From Flavobacteriaceae bacterium MAR_2010_72 (GTDB lineage Bacteria; Bacteroidota; Bacteroidia; Flavobacteriales; Flavobacteriaceae), in assembly GCA_003550275.1 (NCBI GenBank), contig QXCW01000002.1, positions 3,347,344-3,411,343 of the forward strand: a stretch of DNA of 64,000 bases, written 5' to 3'. A program made the translations under genes and the position numbers. The notes below the pieces were generated by a model. It was not told the origin of the DNA, did not search any database, and was given only the letters and a program-made list of their open reading frames with translations. Positions 9,237-20,300 of this stretch are shown piece by piece (positions within the stretch are counted from its first letter, which is position 1; every line of letters starts with the position of its first letter).

Positions 9237-11426
9237 ATGACTAGAAAGAAAAGAAGGAAATCAAACAACAAGATTTCAAATCTCACAAATACAATCTTAA
9301 GTATTTTAAAAAAAGAAAGAAACAAGACTTTTAACTATAAGCAAATTGCTTCCATCCTTGATGTAAATGATGCTAGCAGCAGAAATCAAATCATAAAAAA
9401 ACTTCAGCAACTCAAAGCAAAAAAGGAAATAGAAGAAGTAGGGCGCGGTAAATTTAAAGCCTTAGTAAATACAGAATACCATTTAGGAATTCTTGATCTT
9501 TCAGCCAGAGGATCGGGCTACATCATTTCTGATGATTTTGATGAAGACGTTTTTGTTGCATCTAATAATATCAATCGAGCTTTAGATGGAGATGAAGTAG
9601 AATTCTACGCCTATAAGCGCCGAAAAAGAGGAAAACTGGAAGGTGAAATTACTCAAGTGATCAAACGCGCGAAAAGCGAATATGTAGGCACTATACAAAT
9701 ACATAAAAACTATGCGTTTGTAGTTGCCGATAGCACAAAAATGCACAAAGATATTTTTGTACCAATTAACAAAATCAATAAAGCCGAAGAAGGCGATAAA
9801 GTATTGGTTTCTTTAGAAGATTGGCCAGAAAAAGCCGATTCTCCGAGTGGAAAAGTGCTTAAAGTTTTAGGTAAACCAGGAGAGCATAACACTGAAATTC
9901 ACTCCATTCTGGCCGAATACGGACTTCCATATGAATTTCCTCATGATGTGGAAGATTATGCAAATAAACTGGACACATCCATAACGCTTGAAGAAATTAA
10001 AAAGCGTCGTGATATGCGAAATGTGTTGACCTTTACAATAGATCCCAAGGACGCAAAGGATTTTGATGATGCGCTTTCCTTTAGAGTTTTAAAAAATGGG
10101 CTTTATGAAATTGGGATTCATATTGCTGACGTATCCCATTACGTTCAAGAAGGAACGGTTTTAGACGACGAAGCCTATAATAGAGCAACATCGGTATATT
10201 TGGTAGATAGGGTAGTTCCGATGTTACCAGAAATTTTATCAAACAACGCTTGTTCATTGCGACCCAATGAAGAAAAATATACCTTTTCAGCTGTTTTTGA
10301 GATTAATGACAAGGTCGAAGTTAAAAACCAATGGTTTGGACGTACAGTAACTTATAGTGATGCTCGGTTTGCTTATGAAGAAGCACAGGCTATTATTGAG
10401 TCTAAAACGAATACCATTCCACAAGAAGTTTCACTTAAAGGCAATGAGTATCAAACGCCTCAACCTATTGCAGATGCCATATTAAAATTAGATGAACTTG
10501 CTAAATTTATGCGACGCGAACGCATGAAAAGCGGAGCGCTTTCATTTGATAAAGTTGAAGTTAAATTTGATTTAAATTCTGATAATGACCCCGTAGGTGT
10601 TTTTTTTAAAACCAGCAAGGATGCAAATAAGTTGATCGAAGAATTTATGCTATTGGCCAATAAAAAAGTAGCTGAATTTATAGGAAAACAGTCACCTAAA
10701 AAGACTTTTGTATACCGAGTACACGATGAACCAGATGACGCCAAATTAGCTGCTTTACAGAATATTGTTGGGCGTTTTGGCTATAAACTCGATCTAAAGG
10801 ACAGGAAATCCACAACCAGCTCTTTAAATTACTTATTAAAAGAAGTTAATGGCAAAAAGGAACAAAACCTTGTGGATACCTTGACCATTCGCAGCATGAG
10901 CAAGGCCGAATACACTACCCAAAACATTGGTCATTATGGTTTGGCATTTGACTATTACAGTCATTTTACATCACCAATTCGTCGTTATCCAGATGTCATG
11001 GCGCATCGTTTACTGCAGCATTATTTAGATGGCGGTAAATCAGCAAACGAAACTATTTATGAAGATAAATGCGCACATTCAAGCAATATGGAAAATCTAG
11101 CCACAAAGGCAGAACGAGACTCTATTAAGTACATGCAAATTAAATTTATGCAAGACCACAATGATGAAGAGTTTGTAGGTGTAATTTCAGGAGTCACTGA
11201 TTGGGGCATCTATATTGAAATTATTACCAATAAATGTGAAGGCATGGTAAGTGTGCGCGACATGACAGATGACCACTATGTGTTTGACAATGAACAATAC
11301 GCCATGGTTGGAAAAAACACTAAAACCATGTATCAACTTGGAGACGAAGTTGTTGTAAAGGTAAAAAATGCTGATTTGGTTAAGAAGCATCTCGATTTTA
11401 ACTTAATCGGTAAAAAAGAGGAATAA
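9237..11426 (+). CDS. rnr: Ribonuclease R
   Basis: A 729-residue 3'-5' exoribonuclease of the RNB family that degrades structured RNA and matures stable RNAs. Order of domains: basic N-terminus (TRKKRRKSNNK), winged-helix segment about 20-80, cold-shock domains about 85-225, RNB catalytic domain about 250-590, C-terminal S1 domain about 635-725. The metal-binding motif DPKDAKDFDDA is at about residues 269-279. HYGLAFDYYSHFTSPIRRYPD is the typical late RNB segment. The DUF2807 gene follows after 31 bp and may be co-transcribed. Confidence 0.95.
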   Translation: MTRKKRRKSNNKISNLTNTILSILKKERNKTFNYKQIASILDVNDASSRNQIIKKLQQLKAKKEIEEVGRGKFKALVNTEYHLGILDLSARGSGYIISDDFDEDVFVASNNINRALDGDEVEFYAYKRRKRGKLEGEITQVIKRAKSEYVGTIQIHKNYAFVVADSTKMHKDIFVPINKINKAEEGDKVLVSLEDWPEKADSPSGKVLKVLGKPGEHNTEIHSILAEYGLPYEFPHDVEDYANKLDTSITLEEIKKRRDMRNVLTFTIDPKDAKDFDDALSFRVLKNGLYEIGIHIADVSHYVQEGTVLDDEAYNRATSVYLVDRVVPMLPEILSNNACSLRPNEEKYTFSAVFEINDKVEVKNQWFGRTVTYSDARFAYEEAQAIIESKTNTIPQEVSLKGNEYQTPQPIADAILKLDELAKFMRRERMKSGALSFDKVEVKFDLNSDNDPVGVFFKTSKDANKLIEEFMLLANKKVAEFIGKQSPKKTFVYRVHDEPDDAKLAALQNIVGRFGYKLDLKDRKSTTSSLNYLLKEVNGKKEQNLVDTLTIRSMSKAEYTTQNIGHYGLAFDYYSHFTSPIRRYPDVMAHRLLQHYLDGGKSANETIYEDKCAHSSNMENLATKAERDSIKYMQIKFMQDHNDEEFVGVISGVTDWGIYIEIITNKCEGMVSVRDMTDDHYVFDNEQYAMVGKNTKTMYQLGDEVVVKVKNADLVKKHLDFNLIGKKEE

Positions 11427-11457
11427 TTTTTGATTCAATCATAAAAATTTTTAAATC

Positions 11458-12129
11458 ATGAGAACATTAGTTATCGCACTCGCATTTGTTTCGGGTATTT
11501 TGGGTGCACAAGGTCCTATAGAAAAAACAGTAGGTGAATTTAAAGAACTTAAAGCGTATGATTTAATTGAGGTACAACTCATTAAATCTATCGAGAATAA
11601 AGTGAGTATTACAGGTAGAAATGCTAAGGATGTTGTCATTGTCAACAAAAATGGAGTCCTTAAAATTAGAATGAATATTGAGGAGAGTTTTGACGGCAAC
11701 AAGACCAAAGTTACTTTATATTACACTCATGTGGATATACTTGATGCCAATGAAGGTGCTTATATTTATTCAGATGACCCTATAGAGCAATTTGATTTAG
11801 AGGTTAAAGCTCAAGAAGGCGGAATTGTACAAGCAAAAGTAAAAACATCTATTTTAGAGGTTAAAGCTACCACCGGCGGGAGTATCGAATTAAAAGGAAA
11901 CTCTAAAAAGCAAAAGGCAACCTTAAATACTGGAGGAATTTACAAGGCAGAACATCTTATCACCGAACAAACCGAAGTAAGTATAATGGCAGCTGGTGAG
12001 GCTTACGTTAATGCTTCAAAACAAGTAGATGCAAAAATTAGAGTAGGTGGTGACGTTTATGTCTATGGTGATCCAGATATTATAAATGAAAACACTGCGT
12101 TAGGAGGACGCGTAAAGCGGATGAATTAA
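11458..12129 (+). CDS. DUF2807 (head GIN) domain protein
   Basis: A 223-residue exported protein with a signal peptide (1 to about 17, ending LGAQ). The rest is a repetitive beta-rich region typical of DUF2807, the putative autotransporter adhesin 'head GIN' family: GEFKELKAYDLIEVQLIKS at the start, then short beta repeats rich in Gly, Glu and Lys. The family is widespread in Bacteroidota and thought to form a right-handed beta-helix in the periplasm or on the surface; its role is not known. It sits 31 bp after rnr and 41 bp before the LysE-type gene. Confidence 0.8.
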   Translation: MRTLVIALAFVSGILGAQGPIEKTVGEFKELKAYDLIEVQLIKSIENKVSITGRNAKDVVIVNKNGVLKIRMNIEESFDGNKTKVTLYYTHVDILDANEGAYIYSDDPIEQFDLEVKAQEGGIVQAKVKTSILEVKATTGGSIELKGNSKKQKATLNTGGIYKAEHLITEQTEVSIMAAGEAYVNASKQVDAKIRVGGDVYVYGDPDIINENTALGGRVKRMN

Positions 12130-12170
12130 ATTCATCGAGTTTTCCTAAATTTGTGTCATAAACCCCTTTT

Positions 12171-12848
12171 ATGTTTGATAATGTTTTAGCAGCCATTCCG
12201 TTTGGTATTATACTTGCCTTTACCATTGGGCCAGTATTTTTTGTGCTGCTCGAAACCAGCGCCACCAAAGGTTTTAAAAGTGCATTAATATTCGATCTAG
12301 GGGTAATTCTGGCGGATATTCTTTTTATCGTGGTAGCATTTTATAGTACTAATAAGCTTATCGATAAAATTAAGGATGACCCTAATTTTTTAATCTTTGG
12401 CGGTGTGTTGTTGGCGGTGTACGGATTAATTTCCTTCATAAAAACTTCAAAATCGTTTAGATCTATAGCTAAAGAATACCATAGGATTGAATTTAAAAAG
12501 AACTACGGAAAACTGTTTTTAAAAGGCTTTCTCTTAAATTTCATAAATATTGGCGTATTGTTGGGTTGGCTTGGTTTTATAATTATTGCCAATTCAATCA
12601 CTAGCTCTCAAGAAGGCGTAATTACCTTTCTATCAACCATATTGATTGTTTATTTTTTAGTGGATTTGATCAAGATTGTGGTTGCAAAAACCTTAAAAAG
12701 CAAGCTTACACCACGACGAATCTTCAAAACCAAGAAGATTATTGCGCTAACCATTTTTGGCTTTGGTATTTTACTGTTAGTACAAGGTTTTTTTCCAAAG
12801 GAAAAGGAAAGAATCAAGGAAAAACTAGAACAGATTAAGCCCAATTAG
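12171..12848 (+). CDS. LysE-type translocator
   Basis: A 225-residue integral inner-membrane protein with about six hydrophobic segments. The N-terminal GIILAFTIGPVFFVLLETS matches the conserved first helix of the LysE/RhtB exporter superfamily (pattern with GPxxxxV). Members export amino acids or related compounds; the substrate here cannot be inferred. The C-terminus is basic (FFPKEKERIKEKLEQIK). A TAAATTTG box at 12146-12153 could be its own promoter. It ends before a perfect palindromic terminator shared with the convergent tRNA-Cys gene. Confidence 0.85.
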   Translation: MFDNVLAAIPFGIILAFTIGPVFFVLLETSATKGFKSALIFDLGVILADILFIVVAFYSTNKLIDKIKDDPNFLIFGGVLLAVYGLISFIKTSKSFRSIAKEYHRIEFKKNYGKLFLKGFLLNFINIGVLLGWLGFIIIANSITSSQEGVITFLSTILIVYFLVDLIKIVVAKTLKSKLTPRRIFKTKKIIALTIFGFGILLLVQGFFPKEKERIKEKLEQIKPN

Positions 12849-12882
12849 TAACGGGGTCATTTCTTATTAAAAAGCAATAAAA

Positions 12883-12910
12883 AAAACCTTCAAGTTAACT
12901 TGAAGGTTTT
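12883..12910. terminator. Bidirectional terminator (28-bp perfect palindrome)
   Basis: A perfect 28-bp palindrome with A4 and T4 ends lies between the LysE-type gene and the convergent tRNA-Cys gene. It has the T-run signature of a rho-independent terminator on both strands. Confidence 0.85.
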
Positions 12911-12911
12911 G

Positions 12912-12982
12912 AGGCATCAAGCGGATTCGAACCGCTGTAGAAGGTTTTGCAGACCTCTGCCTAGCCACTCGGCCATGATGCC
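12912..12982 (-). tRNA. tRNA-Cys (GCA)
   Basis: On the minus strand the acceptor arm GGCATCA pairs with TGATGCC, followed by discriminator U, which is characteristic of tRNA-Cys. The D-arm (GCCGAGTGGCTAGGC), anticodon loop CTGCAAA with anticodon GCA, and T-arm with GGTTCGAATCC are all present. Length is 71 nt without CCA, which is not encoded. It runs convergently to the LysE-type gene. Confidence 0.96.
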
Positions 12983-13027
12983 ATTTACAGGAGAGCAAAT
13001 GTAAAAAAAATATATGTTCTACACCAT

Positions 13028-13402
13028 TTACAATTTGTTTTTTCTCCTTTCGGTCATTATAACGGTAACTTTTTCAACGTCACCACCAATAGGCGGATTT
13101 AGCTTACTCACCCAAACCGTTGCTTCAACTACCAAAGCACTTTCTTCGAAAACACGTAGTAATATACGTTTTGCTACGGTTTCTAGCAAATGTGTAGGTT
13201 TGAGCATTTCTTCCCTTACAATTTTATTTAAAAGCACATAATCAACCGTGTCTCTTAATAAATCAGACTTTGCCGATTGCTGTAAATTTGCTTTTACTTC
13301 TAGGTCAACCCTGTAATCACTGCCTATTTTTGTTTCTTCCTTTAAACAACCGTGATGGGCAAAAACCCGTATATTTTCAACTTTTATAATTCCCAAAGCC
13401 AT
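13028..13402 (-). CDS. folB: Dihydroneopterin aldolase
   Basis: A 124-residue enzyme converting 7,8-dihydroneopterin to 6-hydroxymethyl-dihydropterin in folate synthesis. Family signatures are the N-terminal IKVENIRVFAHHGCLKEET, DTVDYVLLNKIVREEM (substrate-binding segment), LLETVAKRI, and the C-terminal VSKLNPPIGGDVEKVTVIM with the PPIGG loop. It is monocistronic in appearance, with a TATCTTTG box upstream on the minus strand. Confidence 0.94.
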   Translation of the reverse strand: MALGIIKVENIRVFAHHGCLKEETKIGSDYRVDLEVKANLQQSAKSDLLRDTVDYVLLNKIVREEMLKPTHLLETVAKRILLRVFEESALVVEATVWVSKLNPPIGGDVEKVTVIMTERRKNKL

Positions 13403-13415
13403 TGATTTTAGGCTT

Positions 13416-13423
13416 CAAAGATA
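13416..13423 (-). promoter_or_regulatory. Putative -7 box for folB (TATCTTTG)
   Basis: A match to the Bacteroidota consensus TAnnTTTG, 13 bp upstream of the folB start on the minus strand. A TTG lies about 24 bp further up, a long spacing, so support is moderate. Confidence 0.4.
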
Positions 13424-13437
13424 TTAATAGTTTTAGA

Positions 13438-14385
13438 TTATTTTGTACAAGGACAATTACTAATGCCTTGGAATAAATCAAATCCAACGGTAATCATGTG
13501 GGTTCCTGAATTGTAATTAATAAGATCGTTGGCAATAACCTGATAGGAATAAGCAAAATATACTTTAGACTTCAAGATTCCGAACATAGGCCCCACATTT
13601 AATGGTTTTAAGAACTGATCGTTTAAAAAACGATAGGAGAGCCCAAACCAGAAATAATCATCGTTTCTGAGGATCTTTCTGTATTTTATACTTAAATCGG
13701 TGACCGATCGGCCATCACTTTCGAATAATTGAAAATGCATTGATGGCTCTATTTCTATGTTTTTATTCCGAGGGTTTTTATAGACATAACCCGTATAGAG
13801 CATATATTGTCTTAAACGATTGGGTTCTTCTATACTAAAGTTTTTAGCATCTTTATTCAATATATTGGCAGCGGTAAAACTGAAATAAAACGCATCTTTT
13901 CTGTACAGTACACCAATATCGAAATTGTGGTTACCCAGCGCCCTGTCATCAACAATAGAAGGATCAGGAATGGTAGGATCAAAATTTTCAATATCAAGTC
14001 TGAAATAGTTGTAATTATAAGAAATTCCAAAAGAAAGGAACTTGTCATTTCGCTTGTTTAGCATTAAATGGTGAGCAAAAGATAATCGCGCTCCTTGCTG
14101 CCGCGTATTACCATTTTTGTCATTGTAAAATAATACACCAACACCTGATCTTTGACCAAGTCGAGTATCGGCCACTAACGATTGTGTGTCTGGAGCGTCT
14201 TTAATATCTACCCATTGGGTTAAACCATTTAACCGTATCTTAATGTAGTCCCCAATACCTGCATATGTCGGCGCAATCACAAATGGATTGTCGGCCAAAT
14301 ATTGGGTGTGCGTGGGCAGATAAACTTCTTGGGCAGAAGCCCCGAAACCTAAAGCAATACATAGAATAATTAAATACTTTTTCAT
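13438..14385 (-). CDS. PorP/SprF family T9SS-associated outer-membrane protein (SprF-like)
   Basis: A 315-residue protein with a signal peptide (1 to about 18, GASAQE) and the PorP/SprF layout: THTQYLADNPFVIAPTYAGIG near the N-terminus, followed by a beta-barrel of alternating aromatic strands. PorP/SprF proteins associate with T9SS-secreted partners; in Flavobacterium johnsoniae SprF is needed for secretion or assembly of the adhesin SprB. The gene is the last of a minus-strand cluster, 12 bp after the giant SprB-like gene. That context supports a partner role as in the sprB-sprF pair; the specific assignment is inference. Confidence 0.87.
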   Translation of the reverse strand: MKKYLIILCIALGFGASAQEVYLPTHTQYLADNPFVIAPTYAGIGDYIKIRLNGLTQWVDIKDAPDTQSLVADTRLGQRSGVGVLFYNDKNGNTRQQGARLSFAHHLMLNKRNDKFLSFGISYNYNYFRLDIENFDPTIPDPSIVDDRALGNHNFDIGVLYRKDAFYFSFTAANILNKDAKNFSIEEPNRLRQYMLYTGYVYKNPRNKNIEIEPSMHFQLFESDGRSVTDLSIKYRKILRNDDYFWFGLSYRFLNDQFLKPLNVGPMFGILKSKVYFAYSYQVIANDLINYNSGTHMITVGFDLFQGISNCPCTK

Positions 14386-14397
14386 GTTCGGTTAAGT

Positions 14398-17300
14398 TTA
14401 TCTGTATAAAGTAAAGTGCCCTACAAACTCTCTACGGTCATTATTTTGGTTTAAGGTTATAACATACCAGTAATCTCCAGTTGGCAGCTCATTACCGTTA
14501 TAACGGCCATCCCACGACTCAACTTTACTTAATCGCGCTACTATCCTACCATATCTATCATATATTTTGGTTATAACATTCGGAAATCCATAAGCATTAC
14601 AGGGCGCCCAAGTATCATTATTACCATCACCATCAGGAGTAAAGAAATTTGGAATACAAATATCTACAAATTCAACGTAAATACTTGCAACGGCTTCACA
14701 ACCTAAAGCATCAACAACGCGAACATTATAAGTTCCTGTTTGACTAATGCGATAAACATTATTGCTTCCAGTTGAAATATTATTGAAAAAGAACTCATAA
14801 TCTCCTGCTCCACCAGTTGCAATGGCAGTGATTTCATTAATATTTGTTTCTGCTAAAGTAAGCACGAGAGGCTCATATGCTTGAATAGTAAAATCGTAAA
14901 TTTTACTACAACCGCTAGTGTGTATGACCTCAATAAAATGATCACCCGAAATGAGATCATTAAACACGTTTTGTAATTGTGGAGTACCATTATCTAAGGC
15001 ATAGGTAACACCAGTTAAATTTGAGTCATCTAAAATGACTGTAACCGAGTTTGTGGAACTGTTATTAACACAAAGATTCTCTATCTCAAGCACGGCATCA
15101 ACATTTGCTGCGGCTGGAACATCAACAATTACATAAGCATCACAACCACCGCTATCTCGTACAAAAATCACATGGGTTTGTCCTCCTGGCAAATTGCTAA
15201 ACGCAAATTGATCTTGAACAAAGTTATTGTCATCTTGAGTATTCAGACTCGTAAAATACGGAGCTGTACCACCTGTTACTTCCACCTCAATGAAAGCGTC
15301 GTTGTCACCTGCACAAGTTTCAGATAATATGGTAATTGCAGAAGCATTCAGCGGCGTTGGTTCAATAATATCAAACAGTAAATCAATATAACATCCGTTT
15401 TCATCTTGAACAATTACCTCATAGCTACCTGGCGCCAAATCGGTAAACGTGTTTACAGTATCAAATTGATCTAAGTTAGGTGTAATAGCATATTTAATAA
15501 CACCATTTCCTCCACTAGCCTCAACGGTAATTGTTCCGTCATCTTGTCCCAAACAACTTACATTGGTAACGGATTGTGAATCGATAACCAAAGGCTCTGG
15601 GTCTATAATTGTAATTGGAGCAGACACCTCTAAACAGTCACCGCTAACCACACGAATATAATAAGTTCCCGCAGGGTAATCTGTAAATGTACCTGTGGTT
15701 TGAGGGCCTTGTAAAGGCGTAATAGCGGTTGGGCTATCAAGTAATTCATAAGTATAGTTACCTAATCCACCAGATGCAGATGCAATAATTACCGCAGTAG
15801 CGTCTCCTGTACAGTTGATAACCGCATTTGTTAGGTCAACATTGATTGTTAATGGGTCAACAGGATCAATGGTTACTTGATTAGATATACCGGCCTCACA
15901 ACCATTGGCGTCCCTTACATAATATTGGTATGCGCCTTGACTCACTGGTGATATTGTTACCGAAGCATTAAAACTTCCTATATAATTAATACCGTCAGTA
16001 CTATATTGGTATGGTGGCGTTCCTCCTGTGGCAGATAATTGTAATGAGCCATCTGTAGTACATGTCAATCCACTTAATTGAATTAAACTTGGAACTATAG
16101 GCGTTGGTTCAGTAATAGTTACAGTAGGCGTTGTGAAATCACAGTTCAATCCGTCTGTTACAGTAATACTATAGGTTCCGGCGCCCAAGTTATTGAACAC
16201 ATTACTTTGCTGTGGCCCAGCTGTAGATCCGTCAACATAGTTTAATATATATTGGTAAACCCCTTGCCCTCCTGTAATATTTATAGCTGAAACACTTGCA
16301 TTAGTGTCGCCATAACACAACAGGCTTGTTGGCGTTGCACTAATTGATGCCGAAATAGGTATTGGTTGCGTTAAGGTTGCGTTAGCTGTTGATGTACATC
16401 CGTTAGCATCACGAATGGTAACTAAATAGTCTCCCGAAGGAAGGTTTTCAAAGCTATTATTACTACCAAACGATTGAATAGTTTGTGATGTTGTCGTATT
16501 TACCAATTCGTAAACGTAAGGTATTGTACCACCAGAACCAATAGCCGTTAATGCCCCGCCATCATTATTACAGGTAACCTCGGCAGTGGTGTTTAATGAC
16601 ACAATAACCGCACTATCAGGAGAAGTTATGGTTACTGCATTAGAGCTTTCTACGCAGAAGGGTGAATTTGTTTGAGTGATATTCACAGTATAAATTCCAG
16701 CAGGCACATTAGTGATTACAAGTGCTGTTGAGGTATCTCCAGATCCAGAACTTGCTGTTGCTCCACTAGAATCAATGAGTTCATAAGTATATGGACCAGA
16801 ATAGTTTGCGATACTCACAGTAATTTCCCCAGTTGTATCCCCGAAACAATTTACCGGAGCAGTTACACTGGCAACAATATCAATCAACGGATATGGGTTA
16901 ACAGTGTGATTAGCATCAACATAACAACCTGTTGTATTGTCAGTAACCCTAATAGTGTAATCACTGATTAGCGGCAAAGTAAATGTAGCGGAAGTTCCTG
17001 TTTGAGCAGCTTGACTTCCAACTGGTAAAACCTCAAAAGTGAAATCTCCACTACCGCCACTTGCGGTAATAGTGATAACCTCACCACCCGCACAACTAAT
17101 TGAGGTATCAACTGTAATACTAGTAGTTATAGGAATTAAAGTACTAATAGTAACCACACCACTAAACTCACAATTATTTGAATCCCTCACCGTGTAAGTT
17201 ATAGTTTGATCCAACCCTGTATCGATAATGTCAAAAGTGTTCGATGTAAAATAGTTAACACTATCAATGCTATACAAATAACTAGGAGTACCATCGCTTG

Positions 17301-20300
17301 CATTTATGGTTAGGGTTGCAGTATTTACACTATTGTCAGCCGCACATGAAAACGGTGTTACAGTGGCTGTAGCGCTAACAGCTGTTGGATCCACAATCGT
17401 GATAAATTGTGAACTCACACAGTTTCTCCCTGAAGTTACAGTTATAGTATAATTCCCAGCTGAAAGGTTGTTGAATAAAGGACTATTTTGAGTAATGGTT
17501 GTTGAGCCATCATCTAACATATAGGTATACGGAGGGTTATCGTTTGAAGCATCTAAAAGCACTTCAATGTAACCATCTCCACCTGCGTTACAGGACACAT
17601 CTTGGGTATTTAATGTAAAGACCACGGGTCTTGCCAACTCCAAAGAAATGGGAACTTGTGCAGCACACGAACTAATAGTATCGGTAACTTCAACAAAATA
17701 ATCTCCTGATGGAAGACCAGTAAAGTCACTTCCTGAAATCACATAAGGCGTCGGGTTCATAGAACTATCAAGAAGCACAAAAGTGTAGCTTCCGCTTCCT
17801 CCAGAAGGATTAACAGTAATTATTCCGTCATTGTCAATACAAGAAGGCTGGGCAGTGACAGTTGCAAGAACGCTTAATGGTGGATAAATGTCAATAGTGT
17901 CTTGAGCAGTACAGCCATTACCATCACGAATAGTTACGGTATATGTACCAGGTGCCGAAACCGTAAATGTTGGGCTAGATTGGTAACCATTACCAATACT
18001 ATAGCTTACAGGCGTAATCAAACCAGCACCAGGTGTTACAGTAAAGGTATATGATGTGCCATTCGAACTACACTGATCATCTGCAAATGGAGGCAGTGTT
18101 AATGAAGGCGTAGTGTCGGCAGCAATGGTAACATCAATAAATGTTTCACAGCCATTAGCGTCTTGAACGTATACATCCCAATTTGTATTGATAGACGGAT
18201 CCAAAGACGCAAGATTAGTACTCGAGTAATCTCCAATAACAGGAACAACGCCATCTTCAACAAAAGCAAAGATATATGGTGGCGTTCCACCAAACGCGTT
18301 AACGACCACTTGCGCCCCAGAATTACAATTAGCATTCGTATTTGAAACTTCAACCAATCCTAAAACCTGTATAGGCTCTGTAATAGTTAATGAAACCGTT
18401 GCAGAACACGTTGTGCCCGTATTTTCTTCTACTAATAAAACATAATCACCAGGAGGCAAACCGGTTACTGTTCCAGAAACAGGACCGCCTAAAGGACCGG
18501 TTAACATCCCGCTAAAACCAGCTACAATAGTATTGTTTGAAGCATACAATACATCGTAATTTATATCGGTAACGGTGGCGTCGTATCCGCTAACGGTGAA
18601 GTCAATACTTCCGTTATTTGCACCATTACAATCTACATTTGTGGTAGTATCCAAAGTTACCGTAATAGCAGATGGACTTGCAACAAATTGATTGTCCAAA
18701 TATGCCGTACATCCAACAGCATCTATAACCTCAAAAATATAAGTTAAACCAGGAGTCAAGCCAGTAAAGGTTGCCACATTACCAATAACAGTAGTTGGAG
18801 GCGTTCCTGAGCCGTAGATGCTAAATGTATATGGCGCCGTTCCACCGGTTACAGTAATTTCCATGGTTCCTCCCGAAATACAATCAGAAGCTATTACTTG
18901 CCCTGTTAAATTTAAAAACGGAGGCGATTCGACTTGTGTTCTTGGAGAACGATATTCACAATTATTTCCGTCAATAATAACCACGTAATAATACCCATAA
19001 CTTAAATTTATAAACGAATGTGATGTGGCGGAGGTTGTGCCAAAACTATCAATTAAGGCATTGCTACTATCATATAAAAAATAATTGTAAGGCGCTGTCC
19101 CCGTTCCTGTTAAGGTAACATCTATAGATCCACTAACCGTTCCGGTTGCATCACATGTGGTTGGATTGGCAGTTAACGATGCTATTAACGCGTTAGGCTC
19201 AGTTATGTTAACAGTATCTGTAAATGTACACAGCTTACTGTCTCTGATTGTATAATTGTAAGACCCAGCAGTCAGGTTTCCGTATGTAGTTTGTGAGCTA
19301 TAAGGTCCTCCATTGAAACTTACTTGATACGGAGGTGTTCCGAAATTTGTATCTATGGTTATATTTACAACGCCATTTGCGTCCCCATTACATTGCACGT
19401 TTGTTGCAGTTGCGGTAGCTGAAGGATTTGTTATAGGGTTGATTGTAATAACATTGGTTAAGGCTTGACACCCTTCAGCATCTGTCACCTGAAACTGGTA
19501 ATTGCCAGAAGCAGATGTGAAGTAAGGCAAAGTCACGGTTGTAAATGCGCCTCCATTAAATGACACTTCATATGTAAAAGGCGAGGTCCCACCGTTAACT
19601 GTTACATTCATTTCTGCATCTGGAGAGGCAGAACAGTCTAAATCTTTAACCAGTTGAGCAGTAGCACTAATTTGGTTTGCAATTGAAATCGTATTAGAAG
19701 TTGCCATACATCCATTAGCATCTGAAACTGTTACTGTATAGTTTCCAGATGTTGTAATGTTGAAGACATTAGAGGTTTGATATGCGCTTCCATTTAAACT
19801 ATACTGGAGCGGAGCCACACCACTTGCCGTAGCAGTAATTGTGATAATTGAACCATCAAGACAAACTGAATTGGCCGCAATTGTTACTGACGGATTAATG
19901 GCAGGATCTATCGTGTGTGGTTTTGCAACAACACACCCATTAGCATCTTGAACATATATGTTGTAATCCCCAGCATTTAAATTGTCAAAAACATTGCTTG
20001 TTTGGTAGGGGCGAACAATAGTTGATGTGGTCGCATTTTCCAATTGATAGGTATAATTGCCCCATCCTCCAGTTGCATTTACTACTATACGGGCAAGACT
20101 ATTACAGTCTATTAGTGTAGCTGTAAAGCTGAAATCCAATGCACTTGGTGGCTCACTAACACTAACAACAGCGGTGTCTGTACAATTGGTTGTATCATCG
20201 GTGACGTTTATAGTATACGTATCTGCACTTAAGCTGTTTAATGGAATCGTAGATGCATTCACATTTGTACCGCTGTTTATGACTGTGCTAGATGAATTTT